From positions 68,155,216 to 68,219,215 of the forward strand of contig NC_088171.1 of the NCBI RefSeq assembly GCF_028769735.1: a stretch of DNA of 64,000 nucleotides. The letters are read 5' to 3'. Position 1 is the first letter of the stretch. Each line of letters starts with the position of its first letter. The notes beneath the pieces are model-generated. The model saw only the letters and a program-made list of their open reading frames with translations, had not been told where the DNA came from and did not search any database. This document shows positions 11,811 through 24,900 of the stretch, one piece after another. Origin of the DNA: Zonotrichia leucophrys gambelii. Lineage: Eukaryota > Chordata > Aves > Passeriformes > Passerellidae. Position numbers and translations under genes: made by a program.

Positions 11811-14252
11811 TGGCAAAATCCAGCACTTTTAGTTTCTGGATTAGCCAGCTTCACATCCTTTAACCCACCTTCCCACTTAAGTTCTAAATTCATACAAATT
11901 ACAACCTCTAAAGTTCAAAACTCATAATAAAACACCAAAGTAGTGTAGCAAGCTAAAACTTTAAAGTACAGTAAGTAAGCTAGAGAGAAACTGAAATGAA
12001 AGGCTCTACTTGTCCATTACTCAGAAGACGGACAAAAGCCTTTAATTTTTTTCTCTCAGACAGACTCTGAGTGTTCCTAAAGCTATAGTCTTGCTAAAGA
12101 TTAACAGCACTTAGAAAGAGAAAACTACAGAGAAGCCCTAAGCAGAGAATGGACCAAGCACAAAAAGGTACAAAAAATACACTAACCATTTCAATATGCA
12201 ATGACAAACTGTAAAGAACATTTAAATCTCTACAAGCAGAATCTTGGTGCAAAACAGATATTTTTTTAATGCCTTTCCTAATTTTACAAGAATCAGAAAA
12301 TGGGTTCACTCCTGCTGATTTAGGAGAACAGGTTACATGTGGGAATAATTATGCAAATTGGATTATTGGATTGCATATGCACTTCTGCACAGGCAGGAGG
12401 ATGTAATCAATCCTCAAAAGAGGGGATTTCTTCCCATTATTAATTTTTCTAAAACCACACAGCCAAATCCTCTGCAGCACATGCACCGCAAAGCATCACT
12501 TGTCACATTTTGGTTTAGGCTGTCACTGCAGTGGTTCATGTGTCTCTCACACTAGCAAGATGAATGAAATTGAGGATTGGTATGATAAGAATAATACAGT
12601 TTTTCCCAACTGTGCCTTCTGTTGTTTGGCTATTCTCTGTAGCCTAATTCATATTCTGATCAGAGAAGTGGTAGCTGAAAATCAGGGTTTTTTTATTAAC
12701 ACCATGTACTTCAAAGGTGCTTCTGTTCATGCATACACACATACAGAGATTGCTCTTCCCAGCCCTCATTTCCGAGGGACACTCCACAGCTCAGCTGCAA
12801 GGTCTAATCATGCTACAGATGATGACTGCAGAGGCTTAGGCATGACTTTAAAGATCACTTTATCAAAAGCTCTTTGCAAGGTGCATCTTTTACATGTAAA
12901 ACATTGGCACCAGTGCTAAAAGAACTACCAAATAAACTCACGTATGACAACTCCCATCTTTTTGGCCAACTCTGGAAAAATGAATAAGAGTTTATTTCCT
13001 AATAGTTTTGAGATTTCTTTTTTTCCCCCCTTTATATTTCTGTGGTTGTGTGTGCACACCAGCACATACCTGTATCTCTCTGAAGACACATACACAGTGT
13101 GTGCTTGGACACATTTTAAACAGATGCATAATGCATAGTGTATACTCAAAATGTATTTAACCCCGCTATAGCATGCACATATTCAGGTTGTGGCAATTAC
13201 CTAGGACTGCCAGCCAGAAACCAGGGTTCCATTAGGCAGATAGAGCACAAAATGCTAATTCCTGTCCTGAAGAACTTTCCACCCTAAGGCAGTTTGGAGA
13301 AGAGTGCCAAGGCAGGAGGTGCAAGACAACTACAACTGAAACAGCATGGAAAACAGAATTATTGAGTCACTTCTCAGGTCAGGGTCAAAGACCAGAATTC
13401 TATTACTCACAGTTTAAATTAAACCAATGTTGGAAAACCACTGGAAATGTGTAAGGGTTACCCTCCTGACTAGCAACATACTTTTGTAGACAACAAATTG
13501 AAAGCTCTGAACATAAGTGGACTCCTGTCAAAACCACTAGCAGCTGGTTATCATAGCTTCCAGCAACCTATGCAAAATCTATTGTTACTTTAGATTTCCA
13601 GGTTTACTCCTTCACCTAATATTAATTTATTGTGGGTTTCAGCATATATATCACTGCTGGAAATTGCTGCATGGCTTATTTAAGCACTTTGTATAACCAT
13701 TATACTCCATCATTTGGGATGCAATAAAGATCGGTTGATATATTCAGCAGCAAAATTACTCATTTGTGAGCTATTTGTTTCAAAGAGCCTCAGCCAGTCA
13801 AATTGCAAATATATGGGATTTAGAGATCAGAGCAAACCACTGTAACATATGCTTTTTGAAGCTTATTGCAGTTTTTGCTAAGTAATAATTTAGATAGTAT
13901 CAGGTGTACTTTGACTAGGGTGCATTGGCTTCTGCCTAGGAAAAAAAGACATCAGCAGTAAAATGGTTCTAATGACAGTGCAGCAGCATTCATAACTGCA
14001 AAATCATTTTTTATCTACATCACACAGAAGTGGTGCAGACAAAATGCAGTCAAGGCTACAGTAGCTTCTTTTTGTTTAAAAACAAATCAGAAGGAAGTCC
14101 CTGGTGGTCTGTTCTCATTTACTGGGCATGTCTTTCACTAGTACTGAGGACACACCTGCTGGTTATATTCACCCCTCACCTTCTATACTGCCTCCAAAAA
14201 CAAAAGTGCTGTCTCATCAGTGGTGCTGATGGCATGAAGCAACACTGAGAAG

Positions 14253-14310
14253 TGAATCAGGGAACTGATACAGCTTTAAGGAACTGCAGAGGAAAAAGCT
14301 CCCTGATTCA
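14253..14310. repeat. 11-bp inverted repeat
   Basis: TGAATCAGGGA at 14253-14263 is matched exactly in reverse complement at 14300-14310, with 36 bases between. It lies about 85 bases before the long A-rich tract. No known element is recognised around it. Confidence 0.7.
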
Positions 14311-14395
14311 TCTCACAGTGTAGCCACAAAAGTAGTTCCTGTGGTACATGTGGAACAGCCAAGCAGAACAGCACATGGGAACATGAGCACTTGGG

Positions 14396-14418
14396 AAACA
14401 AAACAAAAACAAAAAAAA

Positions 14419-14459
<41 letters not shown>

Positions 14460-14496
14460 AAAAAAAAAAAAAAAAAAAAACAAAAACAAAAAAAAA
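14396..14496 (+). repeat. A-rich tract, about 100 bp
   Basis: This is an almost pure A run broken by single or paired C residues, giving CAAAAACAAAA patterns at both ends. It may be an expanded poly(A) tail of a retroposed transcript or a simple A-rich repeat. I see no recognisable gene copy just upstream, so the simple-repeat reading is preferred. Confidence 0.9.
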
Positions 14497-15529
14497 CCCC
14501 TATGTTTCTTATCCTAACACTGTGAGAAAGAAGGCTCTGGAAGGAGTGGTAACAAACAAAGCCACCAAAACCCTTCAAATGAAAAGTCTCAGCTGCTGTC
14601 TCTGGACCTGCAGTCAAAAGAGAGGACATCTGCCAGGTGGATACACTGGTATCCCACAAAGCTAGCTTCCAAAATCCCCTGTGGCAGTTGCTAAGTTTAT
14701 TAGTAAAGCCCTGGACCTCTCACATAATTGAAAATCTATAGGAAACACAAAATTACATCCAGGTTCTGGAGTTACCTGCCATGACATAAAAAATTTACTG
14801 GTGTTTAAAGTGTGTGTTAGCACACACAACAAAGTAAGGATGAAATATTTTTGCTCTCTAAACATATATATACATATCCACACATACTCCAACCACTCAA
14901 AACAAATTCCAGCTGTGATAGTTGTGCACAAAGCAGAAACTCCTTACCATTAAAAAAAGAACAGCTCAAATCAGCTATTTTGCTTCAAGTCACCACCAGC
15001 TAAATCTAAACTAAATGTACTGTTGGGATGGGACAAGTCAACAGAGGTGAACAGGAGAGTTTTCGTCTATTATAAGACTGTGAAAACAGCATAGACATAC
15101 TTAAAGTAGTTTCAAAGAACATAGGTGGAAGAGAGTGGTGGTTTTGCTAATGAATGTCATAGGCTTGTCTGTACATCCAACTGTTACCAAGGTGGCTGCT
15201 AAATGGATTAAATGGATTTACTTTGCCCTTTGGTACTTCAGCAGACAACATAGTACATAAGATAAATACCACCAACTAATCTAGGCAGAAAGGGCTATTG
15301 ACATTTTTTATTTATTCATTTTATTTACTTAGAAAAGTACAAGCAGAGAGGAATTAAACCATTGGTGATTTGTTCAGGTTCAATGGGAGGCTATCAGTGA
15401 GACAGGATAGCAGTGGGTGGGTGGAGGGATGGAAACAGGGTATGTGAGAAAATATGCATCATTGGTATTAGCTCAGAGGGCAGCAGCTAGATTGTTGGGA
15501 ACCACATCCTTGTCAGTGCTTATTCTTAC

Positions 15530-15657
15530 CAAGAGTTTCACTAATATGCTCTCAGGCACATGGTGCAATTCTTGGGTAGGCCTGTGGAAGACCAGGAGCT
15601 GGACTGTGATGATCCTTGTGTGTCCCTTCAGCTCAGGATATTCTGTGATTCTGTGAA
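15530..15657 (+). mobile_element. CR1 LINE 3' end fragment
   Basis: The segment AAGAGTTTCACTAATATGCTCTCAGGCACATGG and what follows parallels the CR1 tail also present at 43440-43556, ending with ATTCTGTGATTCTGTGAAT, the octamer-like terminus. It is 5' truncated and non-coding. The 5' boundary is approximate because the upstream 100 bases are too diverged to place. Confidence 0.85.
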
Positions 15658-18580
15658 TATCATCTCAGTACAGCCTTTGTCATGGGTCAAGGTTCTGACA
15701 CACTAAGTGTTTCACAAATCCAGAAGCAGAATTGGAAGTCCTCCACACTCATCTCAAAACTGATGATAGTACTTTAGAGACTAGCTTTGATGGCTTGTGG
15801 TCATAATTTTTGTGGTCCCTCATACTTGTTGATATTTCAAAAGGAGATCAGGAGTAGATATGTACAGTACAAAACCCAGGAAAACTTTCTGATTATCTAG
15901 AAAAAGACTTCTGCATCAGCCTCAACTGTTTTTGCCATAAAACTACTCTCCTCTTCTGTGTCTTTCTTCCCTTTTCATCCCATTCCTCTGAATCTGCTCT
16001 TTAAACCAGAATTTTTCATATTACCCCCAGTGCTCAAAGTACAGCACTTCTCTCTTTTATGTTCCTTTCACTTTGTCTTATATGAGTGCATCAGTGCTTT
16101 GTATTCAGTCCCATATGACTGTCCATCCCATTTGCTCATTCTGAGCCCCTACTTTCTTCTCTGCTTACTGTGTTTTCAACCAATTTTCTTTAGTTGAGAA
16201 TGGGAATTCAAGTTCTGTTTACTCTCAAGAATTTTTCTTGTTGACTTTTTTTACACAAGTCTTGATCAGTAAAACTGGCTTAGAACAAAGATTTTGCAAA
16301 TTGAGTTTATGGTTTGTCAGATTAAACTCTTCTTGCTCATAACAGTCATTTTGAAAGTTTCCACTGCTTCAGCCCTGCAAGGCGCTGATCACTCTCAGTT
16401 GGATCTCAGGAAATGTGGAGATCTCTGACCTGAAGCTATTTAGGCATTTGGGTTATGTTTGACTGAGCATAGGAACTATTGCATTGATTTAAATGGGACT
16501 GCTTGCAAGTTTAAAGCTCAGCATGTGCTTCAGTACTTTGCCTGGCTGGGGCCAGAGGGCTCAGGTTCCCAGAGCTTCAATACCAGCACTACCTACAAAT
16601 GACAGAAGATAGAACATCCTCATGAGAAGACTTGATGATCAAGTGATTTCTAATCCAATCGTGCCCCTTAGTGCAGCATCTCTGCAATGAAGGCATTTTT
16701 GCTCACCTTCCATGCACATCCAACACTAAAAAAGGAGTTTCATGGTGTTCTGCAGAGCACACCTGAGATGATATACAGCACTGTAAGGTTTTATTGACGT
16801 TTGCTTAGGATGATCTATGTAAGTCACTCTTAGATATTCAACCTTCCCAAAGTCATGCCAGTAAAATGTTTATGCTACATCATCATCTATTCTCTACTGT
16901 ACCTCCATGTGTAGGCACACATTATATATCTTCAATTACATTAAAACTATCTATACAATAAGTCACAGTTGAAGCTATATCTTATTTGTTCAAACATCCA
17001 AGTTAAATTTACATACTAATGGTTGCATATTTGGCTTTAATAAATGCACTATTAGAAAATAAACATAATAAATGAATAACCATTTTAGCATGAAGTCACC
17101 TAATCTTGATGAAAAATATCTGAAAATGCAGCAACCAGGGAATCTATTTAATTTTTATTTGAAAATAATGCTAATCACAGACTTAGAAGATAAATATAAA
17201 TTATATGGAGTAGCATACTAATGATGGATCAGGCAGACCCACCCTGTGCAGTGAATGCAATAAGATCAAACTGGTTGAAATTGATAGTATATACTCTAGA
17301 TGCTCTCTTCCTCAAGCATGGAATAAAGGATATAGACTAGGATGGTTTTATTTGCTGAAGTTTCCCCTCACACTTGACAGTGCATTTCATTTTCAGCATC
17401 TTCTAAAGCTTCAGGACAAGCTCTGTGTCTCCCAGCAACAATCAGGTTTATGCACAGGAAAGATGCACAGGGATGATTTCTGTCCCTGAAAACCGAAAAG
17501 TGCACAGTAAGGTAGAAAAGCTGGATTGTCTAATGGTGAACAAGAGGGCTCACATGCACAGCAAACAGTGCAAACTGATTTATGCAGTGCTATTTTCACA
17601 CACTGAGCAAAGGCAAAAGGGAGCAGGCAGGCCCAGCCTTTGCTATCTTGCACAGGAGGAAGAGGAGCCTGCTTTGATTTCTTTCTAGTATAATGAACCA
17701 TTTCTTTCCACACAACTACATCTTTTTGATTATTTTGATCATCTCTGCTATCCTCGACTGTTCACTCTTCAAAGCAGAAAGAGTATCCTGGATTAGGACT
17801 GCACACACCATTCTGGCTACAGCTGTGCAGGAGATGAACAGTGTCAATTCAAGTTGCTTGTCAAGACTCCTCACCCCACTTCCAAAGCCTACTATCCCCT
17901 CAGGTCTCCCAGCGGTGCTTCTCCAAGAGCTTTTTCTCTTCTGGAGCCATTAAAATGATCCTGCTTAGAAAAATCTATTATTTTGAGTTTTGAAGCTACC
18001 AGGTAATTATAAAGGAATTGAATTTTGAGGGACTGTGAGTCCCAGCGGGCACTAGGAAGGAGCGGCCCCTGAACATGATGGCAGGGGGTGATAAAAAATA
18101 GGTGGTGCTAGGCTTATTGTAGAATATTACAGATAATGCAGAAATGAGGAAATCAAGAAGACAGCAACTCCCATAATCTCACAGAGGGAGTTTTGCTAGA
18201 AATGTGATCCAGTTTCCTTCTGTACCACTGCCGGAACAGCCATAATCATGCTTCTACTTGACCTCAGTGCAGACCACAAGGTTCCTCAGCAATTGAAATA
18301 AATAACTATTTAAAACAACAGCAGCCAGAGACACTGGCAGCACCAAATGAAAGTGACTTTGAGAAGGGAGAACACATCAAGAGTCACTCAACATGATGTG
18401 CCACTTGCTTGCCTTGGCAGCAAAACGATGAAGGCTCCAGGATCCATCCTGCTGCCAGAGACCTTTCTTCTTAATCAGCACCTCTGGGCTCACCACACTA
18501 CATCTGAACTGTGAGTGCCTTCCTTCTCTAAACGTCATTTCATTTTTGTACCTTTCCTTGAGACTTGTCAGCCCACAGAC

Positions 18581-18595
18581 TTTTTTTTTTTTTTT
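18581..18595. repeat. Poly-T run
   Basis: This is a 15-base homopolymer run of T in intronic sequence with no adjoining element that I recognise. Confidence 0.9.
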
Positions 18596-21397
18596 GTAAG
18601 AATGCTGGCTCAGCATAAACCAGAAAGGAACGTGGAACTGTGCTCAGGGCCCTGACAAACAGAGACATAACACAGCGGGCTAGATTGGAACTGAGTCTTT
18701 TGTTTTATTACATTGTGCCTTGCAGGCTCTTGGTCCTTCTTGCCCTGCCCATCCTCAGCCTTTCATTTCACAGCCTGAGCAGAAGCCCTACACAAAAACA
18801 ATTGAAAGCAAGTTACCAGACCCTGATCCCCACACTGCAGTGACTTGTGTCAAATTATAGCTGAAGTGATTTGCTAATCCAAACCCAGGCAATAATCTGA
18901 TCTGTGGGGAGAAGCACTCTAACACTGCTCTGCTGAGTGGCCACAGTGGTACAAGCACTGTCAGCTTTTCCCAGCAGCTTTTTGACCTACTGAAGCCTGC
19001 ACCCATGTACTGAGCAACTGATGACAAAGGGAAAAATCTGACACATTCAGGCTGTTAAAAGGCATAAGACATATACTCTAAGTCCCAAGAAAATGCTCCA
19101 ATTAAATGCAGTTTTTGAGCAAGAGTATATTTAGCCCAGCTAAAGGTTACTGCTATGCTGTGTGGACTTCATGTATTTGAAGAACATTTTAAAGAAGAGA
19201 AAGAAAAATATTTATGTTGGTGGACCATATTCAGATTATAAGAAAGGATTTGGAGGAGTACCTAAAGGTTGAGAGGTCTTTCTCAGTTAATCACATAAAG
19301 GATGGACATTTACCTGGACCTTCTGAGCCACAGGATTCAATTTCTGTCGTGAAAGGCTCTCAAAACATTTGGTCTGTCTTTGTTCAGTTCAGTCAGGCTG
19401 AAAAGTACTGCATGGCCTTGCATGCAGAAAATCTGCCACTTTTAAAATATCCATTGAGATTTCTTACAACATCCACACTGGAAGACAGGCTAAAAGTTTT
19501 CTTTAAAATATCATATGAATAAACCATGTGATTCATTAATTATGACTCTTTAGCAAGCAGACAGGAGCAAAAGGTCTGCTAACTTGGTTTTACAGCATAC
19601 CTGAAAAATAACACAGAACAGAAGAAAAAAATGGAGATTTTATGGTAGCAACGAAGATATTTCATAGTCTTTTCATTTGAAGGGTCATTAACCCTTTAGA
19701 AAGCAATGCCAATATGTACTAGAAATATGTACAGCACAGAGCATGAAAAAGCTCAATGTAAAATATGAGATAAAAGCTGGATATAGACTTGCTTTCAAAC
19801 AAAAACCCAAGTTTGCCTCCATTCTCTTATCTTCAGATACAGAATAGAAAAACGTAAATTAAGAGTTGGGGAGAACTACCAAAACTGAAGGTGGAACATC
19901 CAAGTCAAGTAGGTGCATGTATGTATTAAAACAGAAAGGAGGAAAAATGAAAAAAAAATGAAAAAAAAGAATAAAAATAAAAGAGAAATAATAATTTATA
20001 AGTCCCTAAGCAGTACCTTATATCAGAGAAAAAAAAATTTTCTAAAACATTGGCCATACTCTTTCTTTAGAAGACAAAAAGAACCAAAACTAAGGCTACC
20101 AAACAGCACCAATTAAAAAAGAAATCATATTCAGCTTCCTAGAAACCACATACTTTCCTCTGAGGTTATCCACAGTAACCTGTGCCTTTGCCATCTTCAG
20201 ATTGCTTCACTACACCTGACTTACCTAAAACTGAACACAAAAACCACATGCAGCTGAGAGAAGTCAGACACCCAGCCCTCTCTTTGACTCAGCCTCAACA
20301 TCATTCCATAGCATTCCAACAATCTGGGCCTTTCCCCAAACGCCAATCTACTGCTAATATCAGTTGGAAGCTTGGATCCACAGTCTTAAAGCAAGCCAGA
20401 AATCTCATCTTTGCTCCATCAGATCGCAATCTATAAACAAAGCCACAAGCTCAGCAGCAAAGCCAATCAGAAAGACAGGGGCTAAAAATGAGACTTGAGC
20501 ATTTTTTACTGAAAAGAGCAACAAACATTCTGTAGGAGATAAGGAAACCTACAAGCAGACAAACCTTCAGGAACAGTGGCAAAATCATGTCTTTCTGTAA
20601 GATAACTAACTACAGGCTATATGCACTAATGCCAGTTATCACCGAACAAACAAATTAAAAAACCCCAATCAACCAAAAAAATTCCCAAAAGCGAAACCAA
20701 AAAAGCCAAAACTATCCCCCAAACTTATCTCAAACAGTATTTTGATGCTACCAAACAAAATATGCAAGAATTGACATGAATTAAAAACAAATGGATGGAT
20801 GCTGCTACTGGTGAGGAGATTACTCAAATGTCATCTGTTACTGTTGATTTTCTATTTAATAATTACATTCTTAAAAAAACATAATCAAGCTGTACACAAA
20901 GAAACCAAACTAAATGGTAAAAGGCAGATGCAAAAAGTATTTTACTGATTTAGCATTTCAGACTTCATCAAGCATCTATGTCAGCCCAACTCCCCCAAAG
21001 ACCAGCTGACACCACCTGACATGAACCTCCCCATGCTCCTGCTGAAGAGTATTATGGAAGCAGCATTTCCACTCAATCCAGTCATGCCTGATTGCTTTGT
21101 GAGTACAAAAAGCAAGACGAGGTTGCTAACTACAAAAATCACCACAGCAGAGGAGTTACAAAACAAATATAAGCTGAGCCTACACTCTGGCCTCTAATGC
21201 CAGGAGAAAAGAGCTGACAGTGAAGATGGCAAGGCACATCCACAAAGAATTTGCCAAAGGCTAACATTGCAACTCACATTGACATCAATGATTGTAGAGT
21301 GAAAACAATGGAAAAAATTGAGAATGTGTTGTGATCCTTGAGCGCTTTGCATCAGACGCATATTTATAATGAAACAGAATCACAGACACAACTCAAG

Positions 21398-21429
21398 AAC
21401 ATAACCAAACCACAACATAACCAAACCAC
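21398..21429. repeat. 16-bp tandem duplication
   Basis: The unit AACATAACCAAACCAC occurs twice head to tail without a mismatch (21398-21413 and 21414-21429). Identity of the copies suggests a recent slippage event. It lies about 290 bases from the FARS2 exon donor, inside the intron. Confidence 0.85.
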
Positions 21430-21688
21430 AGGCCTAAATCTATCCCTATTCTGGATATATTTAGAAGTCAAATATATGCTTAAGCATTATTCAAAAAAGG
21501 GATGTTGACTGGATATCAGCAGGAACTTAAACATTATCTAGTCGAAAAAAATGCTATTATCAAAAGCTGGATTTTACTGCAGTACATCAGAGAATCATGA
21601 CAGCTGTAAAGCTGTTGCATTAAAACCTAATCTTTTAACGACTCATAATTTTAATTATGTGATATTTATTAGGAATGCACATACATCA

Positions 21689-21904
<216 letters not shown>

Positions 21905-24900
21905 TCAAGAGCTTAAGTTCACAATATGGAAAATTACTGATAAAATGTTCACCCATTTATTAAGAGGGCATAAAGAAAAAGGTGAAATGGAAAACCAAAA
22001 AATCTTACAAGTAAGTGTCAAATGAATGATCTAAAGGCTACAGGACAGATCCTACTTAAATCAAAAAGTGCAGCAAGACTGAGCACATCACTGAGTCCAG
22101 GAACCAAAAGTGACAATAAAACAAAGCCACAGCCTTGACAACCTGTGTCCAAAGTTTCAGACAGGCTTGAGAAATGCAGCATAATGCTATACATCACTAC
22201 CCTTCACTATGCTTAGAGCTGAGCATTTCCTTACTTGACTCCGCTGTTTCATAAGACTCACAAACATGAATTCCCTGTTCAGAGTATTTTCCTTGGTCTG
22301 ACACACCAAGTCAAGCCTACAGAGCATTAACATCATCACCAACATTTCAAAAGACCATAATTGCCTCTTTTGAGGCTTCTGGAAGAAACAGAGCAATGGG
22401 ATGTGAGGCACTGTTGCATTAGCATCACACCTCCAACCAGGGAAATCCTGAGCTGCTGTTCCTGGGAAATGCCACTGCTCTCACATTAACAAGTCTCTTT
22501 TATGCAGCACTAAATATAAAAGGACAAGAATATTTAATAAAGAAAAGCTGTACAGATATTAATGATGCAACATTTCTGTCAGGAAAGTAAATATTCATAC
22601 CTTCCTTCATTTATAGGGCAGGAGCACTGATTCATGCAAATAGGGATCTTTTCAAAACAAAAAACTAAGTCTGTGTTTAGCCATCAGCCTACTGATTTTG
22701 AAATAAGCTGAGAGCCCAGAAGCCCTCACAAAGGCTCAGAGCTTTTAAAAACTTAAACAAATGCCTAAACAAACACACCAGCTGAATGGATGTATGTATG
22801 TGTGACAGACTTGACTTCACACCATCAGCACTTGCAGTGTGCTCCTGGGTCACACAACATCACTGCACATCTCACAGCTATGTACCAGGGCCACAGCAAC
22901 CCCTCCAGTATCAATCTAAACTAATTTTTTAGAAACTTTGAATTCAGCAGCTTTCCCATCTTCCTGCAGGAAGGTGGAAGCACAAGTCTTATTTCTGACC
23001 CTTGTCTGCTATCAGAAAGGAAACAGCTCCCATTGTTGAGGCACTGATGACAGACATGCTGAGTTATCCTGTTGTGTTCAATGCTGAGACTAAACAGGCC
23101 TGAGTTCTGTTCAAATAGAGGGAGCCATACCAAGCTTGGGAAAAGAGACACACTCACAACTTCAATTCCATTAATTCACCTAAACTTGCCTATTTTGCTG
23201 GAATAACAGGTCCTCGGCAGAGGCTGTGTCTCATCTGCTGTGCCAGCAGTATTGTGCTGCCACACAAGTTACATCAGCTTGTAAGAGCACTTCATAGAGG
23301 AGTCAGGATATTCTGCCTGACCCTCCTCGTGTGCTCAAAGGTAAGATTTTGCACTTTCTGACATTTGAAAGCAGACAGTTCATCAACTGAACTAAGGAAG
23401 TCCTAGAAACAGAGGACTGGGTGTGAACTCATGGCAGAGATGCTGAAAACAGTGCTTAGACCAACCAGCAGACTATGAGCAGCTCTGACTCTGGAAACCT
23501 GCAATCCGTGCTACAATACATGAAGAACTGCACAACTTGCTTCTGCTGACTTTGAGAGAAAACAGAGTGACTACAAAGAATGTATTGAAATTTGTATTTG
23601 GGAGCAATTGTGAACTTTGACTTTAAGCATAGACCATAAACTGCTCCTCTTCCATGCTGAAAGTACTACTCCTCTCCATACATCAGTATATTAAAGTAAT
23701 TACATTTGTATGGCTGTGAAAAAAGGAATATAATTCATTACAATGGTGCTGCTTCTTCAAACTTTCAGCTTGCCTTTCCTAGATCAGCAACTCCTGCCTC
23801 AGTGACAGAGCTCCTATTCATTCCAGAAGTACCAGATTTTCACATACATATGGGCATTTGTGTAGATCAAACCCCTCCTCCAGATGTAAAGTTACCAGGA
23901 GCAATATCCATGAGGGTTCTGAATGGTCACTGCTTACTCTCAACAGAGGCATTAAACTTGAAACCTAAAGATGCCAGATTAAGCACCAGCATTATTAATT
24001 CACAGATGCTCAATAAAGTATACATGATGGGGGTGATGATCCTCCTTCCTCATACTAGTGATGATTCCTGGTAGATCAGACAGGAAAAAAAAATATGACA
24101 GAAGAGAAGAACAGGTGTATATTCTGATTAGCAAAGCTTTACATTTATAACTTGAGCTTTTTTATTATTTTGATATGACAATGGTTTTCACTGTAACACC
24201 TTTTTCCTCAATGACTTGCTATCAACTTGAACTCTGCAATGAACATCTTGATTTTGTATCAGCAACTTCTTTTCTATTCTGGTTTTCTTGCTTGGTTTGT
24301 TGGGTTTTTTTTAGAAGGACTGGGACACTTCACAGGTTTTTTATTCACAGCAGACAAAGAAATTCTGCTAGCTGCCTAGCAGCTCAGAACAGTGTCATCT
24401 GAGCTACGATTAAACACCTATTCACCAAACTGAACTTGTCTTTTGGATGATCCTTGTACAATTATCAGCCTTCAAACCACAAGCTTCTCAAATTTCTCCA
24501 GTGAAAGCTGTATCAGTGAAGAATTACCTCTTCTCAGACAAAATAAATGAAACAAAAAGGAAAATTCAGATTATTAAAATTCCTCTTCAAATCAGCACTA
24601 GCAAATCTCTGCACTCTGAATCTTTGTTTCTGATCTCTTCTCCAACCTTCTATTTGTAAAGCTCCAAGTCAATGAAGCATTCACTTAAGTCATTTGAACA
24701 ACTTCCTTGGGGGACTCAACAAGATTAATGCAGGCTTCCAAACATATTTCTGACTGGAAATTATCAGGTGACTTAGAAATTAAATGAGCCAGTAATCATC
24801 CTGTTGAGGGAGGGAGCAACCCATAGCTTTCCCAACACAAATACATGTTTAAATGCACCAAATTTTGGCAAGTATTATGCAAAGAAGTCAAGTGAACGTG

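Noticed and set aside
12500..12919. 139-codon open frame on the plus strand
   Set aside because: No recognisable domain, low-complexity-free but random-looking composition, and it lies inside a FARS2 intron without splice or promoter context. Open frames of this length are expected by chance in 64 kb.
14276..14659. 127-codon minus-strand frame rich in Phe
   Set aside because: It is translation through the A-rich tract at 14396-14496 (TTT codons), so it is an artefact of low complexity.
23706..24074. 122-codon open frame on the plus strand
   Set aside because: No family resemblance and no supporting signals; treated as chance.
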